Below, one piece after another: positions 1 to 5,390 of a stretch of DNA of 8,009 bases. A program made the position numbers and the translations under genes. Location of the stretch: assembly GCA_947470005.1 (NCBI GenBank), contig CANISA010000061.1, positions 1 to 8,009 on the forward strand, written 5' to 3'. Positions within the stretch are counted from its first letter, which is position 1, and each line of letters opens with the position of its first letter. The notes under the pieces were generated by a model, which worked only from the letters and a program-made list of their open reading frames with translations, was not told the origin of the DNA and ran no database searches. This DNA is from Legionellaceae bacterium (GTDB taxonomy: Bacteria > Pseudomonadota > Gammaproteobacteria > Legionellales > Legionellaceae).

Positions 1-30
1 ACAATTTCCTAAAATTCATTCGTGAGGCGT

Positions 31-56
31 ATATGTTGGGCCCTGGCCCAACATAT
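31..56. repeat. Perfect inverted repeat, 12-bp arms, 2-bp centre
   Basis: Arms ATATGTTGGGCC (31-42) and GGCCCAACATAT (45-56) are exact reverse complements around the central CT. In single strands this would fold as a strong G+C-rich hairpin whose innermost pairs open to make the loop. No T run follows on either strand, so it is not a standard intrinsic terminator. It could be a dyad binding site, a transcript-end hairpin or part of a dispersed palindromic repeat. Nothing in the window repeats it. Confidence 0.75.
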
Positions 57-223
57 TCAACTACTCAACCTCATTTCGATTAGGAGCATTAAAAATAATC
101 TAGTGTGATTTTTAATAATACATCCTCGCCTGGTGCATAATAATCATCCGGACATTTCGACGGTTAATGGCTACAGCCCCGATAACCGGGCAAGTAGAGT
201 TGTTTTACAGGATCTGCACACAG

Positions 224-255
224 AGTTATCCACAGAAAATGTGGGTAACTTTTTT
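224..255 (+). terminator. Probable rightward intrinsic terminator overlapping two DnaA-box-like 9-mers
   Basis: Bases 224-234 (AGTTATCCACA) and 240-250 (TGTGGGTAACT) form an 11-bp RNA stem with one G-U wobble and the loop GAAAA. The T at 250 and the five after it (251-255) give the U tail. This is a textbook rho-independent layout on the plus strand. No gene in the window ends just upstream, so the transcript it would stop must start further left or be a short RNA within about 84-255. The same bases contain an inverted pair of DnaA-box-like 9-mers, and sequence alone cannot separate the two readings. Confidence 0.5.
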
Positions 256-320
256 CGGTTTTACGAAAAAATAAAAAATAAAAAATTTTGCTTTCAATAA
301 GTTATGTTTTTTTTATATAT
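249..320. other. A+T-rich block with three tandem AAAAAAT units
   Basis: About 85% of these 72 bases are A or T. Three exact 7-base units AAAAAAT run from 266 to 286. Just before them, TTTTTTCG (250-257) and CGAAAAAA (264-271) form a perfect 8-bp inverted repeat with a 6-base loop. A T-rich stretch ends the block at 307-320. Such a block suits a DNA unwinding element or a bent, UP-element-like stretch, but may be simple low-complexity spacer. Confidence 0.5.
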
Positions 321-423
321 GGGTTTGAGGTAAGAGTTGACTCATTTTAAAAAACTATCCACATGCAACATGGGTGTAGCAATTACAAATAGTTCAGCGA
401 GTATCTTACGTGAATATTATATG

Positions 424-449
424 AAAAAACAGTCTTGACAGACCTTTTT
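424..449 (-). terminator. Probable intrinsic terminator of recG
   Basis: Read leftward, GGTCT (444-440), loop GTCA (439-436) and AGACT (435-431) form a short stem with one G-U wobble. After one mismatch, the A run at 445-449 on this strand can pair with the six-base T run at 429-424. It lies about 14 bases past the recG stop and would end the minD-minE-recG transcript. The stem is short, so strength is uncertain. Confidence 0.5.
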
Positions 450-463
450 CTTAAGAAATATTC

Positions 464-2557
464 TCATACTTGAAAAAAAGATTCAAAGTCGCCAAGCCAG
501 CGCTTGGCGAGCCCTGCCGCAACGGCGGGTTGTTCTTGCAGCAGCTGGTTCGCGACCGAGGCCACGGAGGCGAGTAGCGCGTGGTCACGCGGTAAGCTTG
601 CAATTTTAAAGGGACGGTACCCTGTTTGCTGCGTGCCAAGGACCTGCCCCGCACCCCGTAATTGCAGATCTTTTTCAGCAATGATAAACCCATCCGTTGT
701 TTCGCGGAGTAGGCGTAAACGTTCGGTGGCGTTTCTGGACAAGGGGCTTTGATACAGCAGCAGGCAATGAGATTGGGTACTCCCTCGTCCCACACGTCCT
801 CGCAATTGATGCAGCTGGGACAATCCCAGGCGCTCCGCATTTTCAATGATCATTAAGCTTGCATTGGGCACGTCGACGCCTACTTCAATCACGGTTGTGG
901 CGACCAATAAATCAATGACGCCTTCTTTAAATGCACGCATGATGGCTTCTTTATCAACGCCTTTCATTCGTCCATGCACGAGGCCGATACGAGCGTGTGG
1001 CAATTGGGCTTGTAGCGCTTCAGCACTGACGGTTGCAGCCATGCATTGCAATGTTTCTGACTCATCAATCAGGGTGCAGACCCAGTAAGCTTGACGCCCT
1101 TCTGTCATTGCGTTTTGAAGTCGCACGATGATCAGATCGCGTTTAGTTTGGTTGAGAATGACGGTCATGATGGGTGTGCGACCTGGAGGCAATTCGTCAA
1201 TTACGGAGAGATCAAGATGAGCAAATTGAGTCATGGCCAGTGTTCGCGGGATAGGGGTAGCTGTCATCATCAATTGATGAGGTATACCGAGGCTAGATTC
1301 TCCTTTTTGTTGGAGCAAAAGCCGTTGTTCCACGCCAAATCGGTGTTGCTCATCGATAATAACTAATCCTAATTGAGGAAACTCAACCGCGTCTTGAAAG
1401 AGCGCGTGAGTCCCAACAAGGAGCTGACACGTTTGGTCGTTCAGCGAGGCTAAGGTTTCTCGTCGTGCTTTAGCGTTCATTTTACCACTCAATCGACGGA
1501 CGTTAATGCCCAATGGCAGAAACCAAGACGTAAGCGTATGAGCGTGTTGCTCTGTCAAGAGATCAGTGGGGGCCATGAGCGCGACTTGATGGCCGTTGGC
1601 GATGACTTGCATCGCAGCAAGGGCCGCGATGACTGTTTTTCCGGCACCAACGTCGCCTTGAATCAAGCGTAGCATGGGTTTGCTTTGTATCAAATCTTGA
1701 CTGATTTCGTCGTGAACACGTTGTTGTGCGGAGGTCAGTGTAAACGGTAGCGTCTGTATTAAGCGTGTTAATTCATGCTCGTTGCGTGGAAAAGAGCGTG
1801 CTGTCAGGGCCTCGCGTTCACGGCGTGCAAATTGCAAACTGACGCGTTTGGCGATGAGCTCATCGAAAGCGAGTCGTTTTAGGCCTGGATGTGTGCCATG
1901 TTCTAATGTGTGTAGCACGATGTCAGGCGGTGGATTATGCAGTTGATCGAGTGCTTCGGCCAGGGGCAAAAAGCCCAATTGAGCCAATTGATCGGTCGTC
2001 ATCCATTCAAGCGCGTGCAAGACCGGTTGGCACTGGCTCAATGCCAGTTTGATCAATTGTCGAAGTCGTGTTTGGCCAAGTCCTTGCGTTGTGGGGTAAA
2101 TAGGCGTCAATGTTTCATCCACGGAGCACGCCTCTTGTTCGTCACAGAGTATGCGATACTCAGGGTGGATCATTTCGGGCGTGTTGGAAAATGAACGGAT
2201 TTCTCCGAACGCACGAATCAGTGGTGCTTCTCGCAAAAGGGCGACTTGATGTTTATTAAAATGGAAAAAGCGAAGTTTCAATAACCCGGTTTTATCTTCG
2301 ATGGAGCAAGACAGGGTCATCCGTTTGCCGTAGGTCACGTCTGTTTGACACACACGGCCTGAAATCACGCACCAGTCGTTTATTCGCACGTCTTGAATAG
2401 CCGTCACGCGGGTTCTGTCTTGGTATCGAAAAGGCAAGTGAAAAAGCAAGTCTTGAAGGGTCTTGATTCCACATTGTTGCAATTTGGAGGCAAGAGCCGG
2501 GCCTACACCGGAGAGGGTTTCACAGGGTTGCGTTAGCACAGATAAAAGCGTCCTCAA
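464..2557 (-). CDS. recG: ATP-dependent DNA helicase RecG
   Basis: RecG is a cytoplasmic superfamily 2 motor that drives fork regression and branch migration of recombination intermediates. The 697-residue product is close to the E. coli length (693). It has the N-terminal helical and OB-fold wedge domain (about 1-270), then helicase domain 1 with Walker A GDVGAGKT (301-308), the DEQH box (402-405) and TATPIPRTL (432-440). Helicase domain 2 follows with GLVHGRMK, TTVIEVGVDVPNA and QLHQLRGRVGR (581-591), and then the C-terminal domain. The start is TTG at 2557. GAGG in the hairpin arm before it, or TTAGG closer in, could serve as the ribosome site; GTG six codons in is an alternative. It is the last gene of a leftward cluster with minD and minE, 47 bp after minE, and no promoter of its own is obvious. 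No frameshift is seen. Confidence 0.97.
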   Translation of the reverse strand: MRTLLSVLTQPCETLSGVGPALASKLQQCGIKTLQDLLFHLPFRYQDRTRVTAIQDVRINDWCVISGRVCQTDVTYGKRMTLSCSIEDKTGLLKLRFFHFNKHQVALLREAPLIRAFGEIRSFSNTPEMIHPEYRILCDEQEACSVDETLTPIYPTTQGLGQTRLRQLIKLALSQCQPVLHALEWMTTDQLAQLGFLPLAEALDQLHNPPPDIVLHTLEHGTHPGLKRLAFDELIAKRVSLQFARREREALTARSFPRNEHELTRLIQTLPFTLTSAQQRVHDEISQDLIQSKPMLRLIQGDVGAGKTVIAALAAMQVIANGHQVALMAPTDLLTEQHAHTLTSWFLPLGINVRRLSGKMNAKARRETLASLNDQTCQLLVGTHALFQDAVEFPQLGLVIIDEQHRFGVEQRLLLQQKGESSLGIPHQLMMTATPIPRTLAMTQFAHLDLSVIDELPPGRTPIMTVILNQTKRDLIIVRLQNAMTEGRQAYWVCTLIDESETLQCMAATVSAEALQAQLPHARIGLVHGRMKGVDKEAIMRAFKEGVIDLLVATTVIEVGVDVPNASLMIIENAERLGLSQLHQLRGRVGRGSTQSHCLLLYQSPLSRNATERLRLLRETTDGFIIAEKDLQLRGAGQVLGTQQTGYRPFKIASLPRDHALLASVASVANQLLQEQPAVAAGLAKRWLGDFESFFQV

Positions 2558-2566
2558 ATAGCCTAA

Positions 2567-2597
2567 GCCTCAATCAGCGTGACATGATGATTGAGGC
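2567..2597. repeat. Perfect 10-bp-arm hairpin between minE and recG
   Basis: GCCTCAATCA (2567-2576) and TGATTGAGGC (2588-2597) are exact reverse complements with an 11-base loop. The hairpin begins seven bases after the minE stop and ends nine bases before the recG TTG. In the leftward RNA, the 3' arm holds GAGG, a possible recG Shine-Dalgarno, ten bases from the start. No U run follows, so a full intrinsic terminator is unlikely. It may lower recG translation, protect the upstream minDE message from decay, or mark an RNA processing point. Confidence 0.7.
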
Positions 2598-2604
2598 AAT
2601 CGCA

Positions 2605-2880
2605 TTATTCAGCTTCCGCTTTATCCAGTACTCGATCAGGCATGGTGACGTTTAACTCTAACACGGAGCTGTCACCCGTGCGCTCGAGGTTAACAATCAC
2701 ACGGTCGCGGTCAATGGAAACGTATTTAGCGATGACAGCCAATATTTCTTCTTGTAGCTTAGGCAAATAATCTGGCGTATTTCGCTGAGATCGTTCGTGA
2801 GAAATAATAATCTGTAACCGCTCTTTGGCTACAGATGATGACGTGTTGTTTCTTCGACGCAGGTAACTAAAAATGCTCAT
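2605..2880 (-). CDS. minE: Cell division topological specificity factor MinE
   Basis: MinE stimulates the MinD ATPase and sweeps MinCD off the membrane, so that the Z ring forms only at midcell. The product has 91 residues against 88 in E. coli. An N-terminal membrane-binding segment (about 1-12, SIFSYLRRR) leads into the MinD-contact helix with the conserved AKERLQIII (about 18-26). The C-terminal dimerisation domain follows, with YLPKLQEEILAVIAKYV and the LELNVTMP strand near 74-81. The ATG overlaps the minD stop as ATGA (2877-2880), which suggests translational coupling. A strong AAGGAGG at 2897-2891 lies about ten bases upstream. The stop is TAA at 2605-2607. Confidence 0.97.
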   Translation of the reverse strand: MSIFSYLRRRNNTSSSVAKERLQIIISHERSQRNTPDYLPKLQEEILAVIAKYVSIDRDRVIVNLERTGDSSVLELNVTMPDRVLDKAEAE

Positions 2881-3707
2881 GCTAGTGCATCCTCCTTGTT
2901 TTTACCAAATAATCGTCGCAAAATCCCTTTGCGCTCAACGTTAATAAATCGCATAGGCCGATCTTCGCCTACGAAGCGGGCAACCGCATCTTGATAAGCA
3001 AGTCCGGCATCACTGTGTTCATCAAGAACCACTGGCGTGCCTGTATTTGATGCCTTCAGGACCGCCTTAGACTCGGGAATGATTCCAATCAGTGGAATAG
3101 CTAAAATATCTTTAACATCTTGTACGGACAGCATGTCGCCTTTTTCAACGCGTTCAGCATCATAACGAGTCAACAATAAATGTTCTTGGATGGGATCTCG
3201 CCCATCGATTGCGCGCTTGGTTTTACTGGCCAATATTCCTAAGATTCGATCAGAGTCTCGCACAGAAGATACTTCTGGGTTTGTGACCAAAATCGCATGA
3301 TCAGCAAAATGCATCGCCATCAGGGCACCTGTTTCAATGCCAGCTGGGGAATCGCAAATAATGTATTCAAAGTCTTTTGATAATTCGGTTAATACGCGTT
3401 CAACACCGTCCAAGGTTAGCGCATCTTTGTCACGCGTTTGGGATGCCGGGAGAATAAATAATTGAGGCAATCGTTTGTCTTTGATCAGCGCTTGCTTCAA
3501 CGAGGCTTCTCCATTGATCACATTCACAAAGTCATAGACCACTCGACGCTCACAACCCATGATGAGATCAAGGTTTCGAAGGCCGATGTCAAAATCGATG
3601 ACGACGGTTTTATGTCCTCGCATCGCAAGGGCTGATGAAATGGCCGCAGAAGACGTGGTCTTACCAACGCCGCCTTTTCCAGAGGTAACTACGATAATTT
3701 TAGCCAA
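2877..3707 (-). CDS. minD: Septum site-determining protein MinD
   Basis: MinD is a peripheral membrane ATPase of the ParA/MinD family that recruits MinC and is released by MinE. With the TTG at 3707 the product is 276 residues (E. coli 270). The deviant Walker A GKGGVGKTT has the signature lysine K11 and the P-loop lysine K16, and D40 lies in VIDFDIGLRNLD. The switch segment CDSPAGIE lies near 118-125. The C-terminal amphipathic membrane-targeting helix (KGILRRLFG) is followed by a short charged tail, KNKEDALA. I chose TTG over an ATG 25 codons upstream because MAKIIVVTSGKGG is the family N-terminus and AAGGAAGGG sits seven bases before it. No minC lies immediately upstream; guaB is divergent there. 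MinC must be encoded elsewhere or be absent. Confidence 0.96.
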   Translation of the reverse strand: MAKIIVVTSGKGGVGKTTSSAAISSALAMRGHKTVVIDFDIGLRNLDLIMGCERRVVYDFVNVINGEASLKQALIKDKRLPQLFILPASQTRDKDALTLDGVERVLTELSKDFEYIICDSPAGIETGALMAMHFADHAILVTNPEVSSVRDSDRILGILASKTKRAIDGRDPIQEHLLLTRYDAERVEKGDMLSVQDVKDILAIPLIGIIPESKAVLKASNTGTPVVLDEHSDAGLAYQDAVARFVGEDRPMRFINVERKGILRRLFGKNKEDALA

Positions 3708-3714
3708 CGCTAAA

Positions 3715-3723
3715 CCCTTCCTT
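3715..3723 (-). promoter_or_regulatory. Ribosome binding site that fixes the minD TTG start
   Basis: Read leftward the bases are AAGGAAGGG, a good Shine-Dalgarno seven bases before TTG at 3707. No comparable site precedes the upstream in-frame ATG at 3782. This supports the 276-residue form of MinD. Confidence 0.7.
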
Positions 3724-3748
3724 ATTTGGTTGATCAAACGTACCTCTG

Positions 3749-3778
3749 AGTGTACATGCACTCCATGGGATGATTCAA
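3749..3778 (-). promoter_or_regulatory. Possible minD promoter
   Basis: Leftward TTGAAT (3778-3773) and TACACT (3754-3749) are separated by 18 bases and resemble a sigma-70 pair. Transcription would start near 3742 and give a leader of about 35 bases, which fits the TTG start. A small inverted repeat, GAGTG (3748-3752) and CACTC (3759-3763), overlaps the -10 element and could be an operator. Both hexamers are imperfect. Confidence 0.35.
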
Positions 3779-3818
3779 CCATCTTTGAACAATTGAGTTA
3801 ATTAGCGTCCTAGAATGA

Positions 3819-3844
3819 GCGGTTGATTGCGGTTTGATTGGTTG
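3819..3844. repeat. Short tandem repeats upstream of the guaB promoter
   Basis: GCGGTTGATT (3819-3828) is followed directly by GCGGTTTGATT (3829-3839) and a partial third copy GGTTG (3840-3844), which runs into the guaB -35. The period of 10-11 bases equals one helical turn, so the copies face the same side of the DNA, as sites for a regulator might. No known operator was recognised. Confidence 0.5.
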
Positions 3845-3870
3845 TTTTTTTTTAAACATTGTTATAAAAT
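3842..3870 (+). promoter_or_regulatory. Probable guaB promoter
   Basis: TTGTTT (3842-3847) and TAAAAT (3865-3870) are spaced by 17 bases and fit sigma-70 well. Initiation near 3877 would leave a leader of about 25 bases before the guaB ATG. A GGGA at 3892-3895 is the likely, rather weak, ribosome site. It probably drives guaB, guaA and tadA together. Confidence 0.55.
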
Positions 3871-3901
3871 GATCGGTTAATTTTAATGACCGGGAATCAC
3901 C

Positions 3902-5374
3902 ATGGCTTTTACAGTGCTACAGCAGGCGTTAACGTTTGATGATGTATTACTTGTGCCAGCCCATTCGGGGGTTCTTCCGAAAGACGTGTGTTTGAAAGCA
4001 CGTTTAACGCGTAACATTGAGTTGAACGTGCCGTTGGTTTCTGCTGCGATGGACACAGTGACTGAAGCGCGTCTGGCCATTGCCATGGCCCAAGAGGGCG
4101 GCATTGGGATCATCCATAAGAACATGACCACCATGGCTCAAGCGGATGAAGTCAGGAAAGTCAAAAAATTTGAAAGTGGCATGGTGAAAGATCCCATTTT
4201 CGTCCCACCCACACGGACGGTCAAAGAATTGTTGGCGATCATGGCCAAGCATAATATTTCTGGTGTGCCCGTCGTTGATGGGGAGCACTTGATAGGGATT
4301 ATTACGAGCCGAGACATTCGATTTGAAACAAACTTATCTCTGCCTGTTTCTGCTGTGATGACACCGAAAGACCGCTTGGTTACGGTTCGTGAAGGGGCAA
4401 GCAGAGAAGTCATTCGAAGCTTGCTGCATAAACATCGCATCGAGAAACTTTTGGTGGTCAATGAAGCATTTTGCCTGCGCGGGTTGATTACCGTCAAAGA
4501 CATTCAAAAGGCCAAAGAAAAGCCCTACGCTTGTAAAGATCAGTCTGAGCAGCTTCGAGTGGGTGCTGCAGTCGGTGTGGGTGAAGGCACGGAAGAGCGG
4601 GTTGGCGCCCTCGTGGATGCCGGTGTGGATGTTATTGTTGTGGATACCGCACATGGCCATTCGCAAGGCGTATTAAATCGGGTCCAATGGATTAAGAAAA
4701 ATTTCCCTAACTTGCAGGTCATTGGCGGCAATATTGCAACGGCGGATGCGGCACATGCGCTTGTTGCCATGGGAGCCGATGCCGTCAAGGTAGGGATTGG
4801 CCCGGGCTCCATTTGCACCACGCGAATTGTTACGGGTGTGGGCATTCCTCAAATCACGGCTATTGCTAATGTGGCCGCGGCTCTTCGAGGTGAAGTGCCC
4901 ATTATTGCTGATGGTGGTCTTCGTTTTTCAGGGGATATTGCAAAAGCATTGGCAGCCGGTGGATGTACTGTGATGATCGGTGGTATGTTCGCGGGCACGG
5001 AGGAGTCGCCTGGTGAAATAGAATTGTATCAAGGACGCACCTATAAAGGGTATCGCGGAATGGGTTCTATTGGGGCAATGTCCCAGGCACAAGGGTCAAG
5101 TGATCGTTATTTTCAGGAGATGAATCAAGGGGTCGAAAAACTAGTTCCTGAAGGCATTGAGGGGCGAGTACCTTATAAAGGCCCCCTTCAGACGATCACG
5201 CATCAATTGCTCGGTGGGTTGCGTTCCTGCATGGGATACACCGGATGTGGAACCATTGCAGAATTGCATGAAAAGGCGGTGTTTGTCCAAGTCACACACG
5301 CGGGGATCCGCGAGTCGCATGTGCATGACGTGAGCATCACGAAGCAAGCACCCAACTACCAAATTGATAATTAA
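3902..5374 (+). CDS. guaB: Inosine-5'-monophosphate dehydrogenase GuaB
   Basis: GuaB oxidises IMP to XMP with NAD+, the committed step to guanine nucleotides, as a cytosolic tetramer or octamer. The 490-residue product matches the bacterial IMPDH length. The TIM barrel is split by a pair of CBS domains (about 93-205, with GVPVVDGEHLIGIITSRDI and KLLVVNEAFCLRGLITVKDI) that usually bind adenine and guanine nucleotides for regulation. The catalytic loop GPGSICTTR has its cysteine at 305, as in E. coli. IADGGLRFSGD (335-345) binds the IMP phosphate, and the flap carries SSDRYFQ near 399-405. The ATG at 3902 gives the usual N-terminus ending in LTFDDVLLVPA. It is the first gene of a rightward cluster, with guaA 15 bases after its stop. 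No anomaly is seen. Confidence 0.98.
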   Translation: MAFTVLQQALTFDDVLLVPAHSGVLPKDVCLKARLTRNIELNVPLVSAAMDTVTEARLAIAMAQEGGIGIIHKNMTTMAQADEVRKVKKFESGMVKDPIFVPPTRTVKELLAIMAKHNISGVPVVDGEHLIGIITSRDIRFETNLSLPVSAVMTPKDRLVTVREGASREVIRSLLHKHRIEKLLVVNEAFCLRGLITVKDIQKAKEKPYACKDQSEQLRVGAAVGVGEGTEERVGALVDAGVDVIVVDTAHGHSQGVLNRVQWIKKNFPNLQVIGGNIATADAAHALVAMGADAVKVGIGPGSICTTRIVTGVGIPQITAIANVAAALRGEVPIIADGGLRFSGDIAKALAAGGCTVMIGGMFAGTEESPGEIELYQGRTYKGYRGMGSIGAMSQAQGSSDRYFQEMNQGVEKLVPEGIEGRVPYKGPLQTITHQLLGGLRSCMGYTGCGTIAELHEKAVFVQVTHAGIRESHVHDVSITKQAPNYQIDN

Positions 5375-5378
5375 GGCC

Positions 5379-5390
5379 TGTTGTACAACA
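5379..5390. repeat. Perfect 12-bp palindrome at the guaA start
   Basis: TGTTGTACAACA fills most of the 15-bp guaB-guaA gap, and its last base is the A of the guaA ATG. A palindrome of this length is expected by chance about twice in 8 kb, so only the position is notable. It might affect ribosome access or bind a regulator. Confidence 0.5.

Larger units (their letters stand above)
132..363. other. Candidate oriC-like region (DnaA boxes plus A+T-rich block)
   Basis: One exact match to the DnaA box TTATNCACA lies at 226-234. Three single-mismatch versions lie at 132-140 (minus strand, TTATGCACC), 240-248 (minus, TTACCCACA) and 355-363 (plus, CTATCCACA). A block of about 85% A+T (249-320) sits between boxes, as an unwinding element would. 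An IHF-like site with one mismatch to WATCAANNNNTTR lies at 292-304. The 16 bases around the exact box match, as I remember it, the sequence around DnaA box R4 of E. coli oriC. Against this: only one GATC occurs in the span, no dnaA, mnmG or mioC gene is in view, and the central pair of boxes can also be explained as a terminator hairpin. Confidence 0.33.
1..463. other. Intergenic region without a convincing gene
   Basis: No reading frame here looks like a complete protein gene on either strand. The region lies downstream of the leftward recG. It holds a 26-bp inverted repeat near its left end, a weaker A+T inverted repeat (arms 88-96 and 108-116), DnaA-box-like 9-mers, a hairpin followed by T residues, a very A+T-rich block and the recG terminator. 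I recognise no tRNA, rRNA or named riboswitch. It may contain a replication-origin-like site or a short untranslated transcript; both readings are listed separately with low to moderate confidence. Confidence 0.6.

Noticed and set aside
3..83. Reading frame open from the window edge, ending at TAG 81-83, as the 3' end of an upstream gene
   Set aside because: Only 26 codons are visible, they run through the 31-56 palindrome and the peptide is not recognisable. It could be a real C-terminus, and a rightward gene would suit the 224-255 terminator, but it cannot be supported.
132..160. Resemblance to a dif site (GGTGC followed by ATAAT)
   Set aside because: Only the left XerC-like half is partly similar; the central region and the XerD half do not match.
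451..846. 131-codon leftward frame overlapping the recG 3' end, and other antisense frames within recG, guaB and guaA
   Set aside because: They are out of frame with or antisense to clearly conserved genes and show no recognisable protein features.
3708..3782. Longer MinD starting at ATG 3782
   Set aside because: The extra 25 residues are not MinD-like, lie across the likely promoter, and the TTG at 3707 has a strong ribosome site and gives the family N-terminus.
3926..3942. PurR-like half site in the first codons of guaB
   Set aside because: It shares only a few bases around AACGTTT with the PurR operator, lacks dyad symmetry over 16 bp and is explained by coding sequence.
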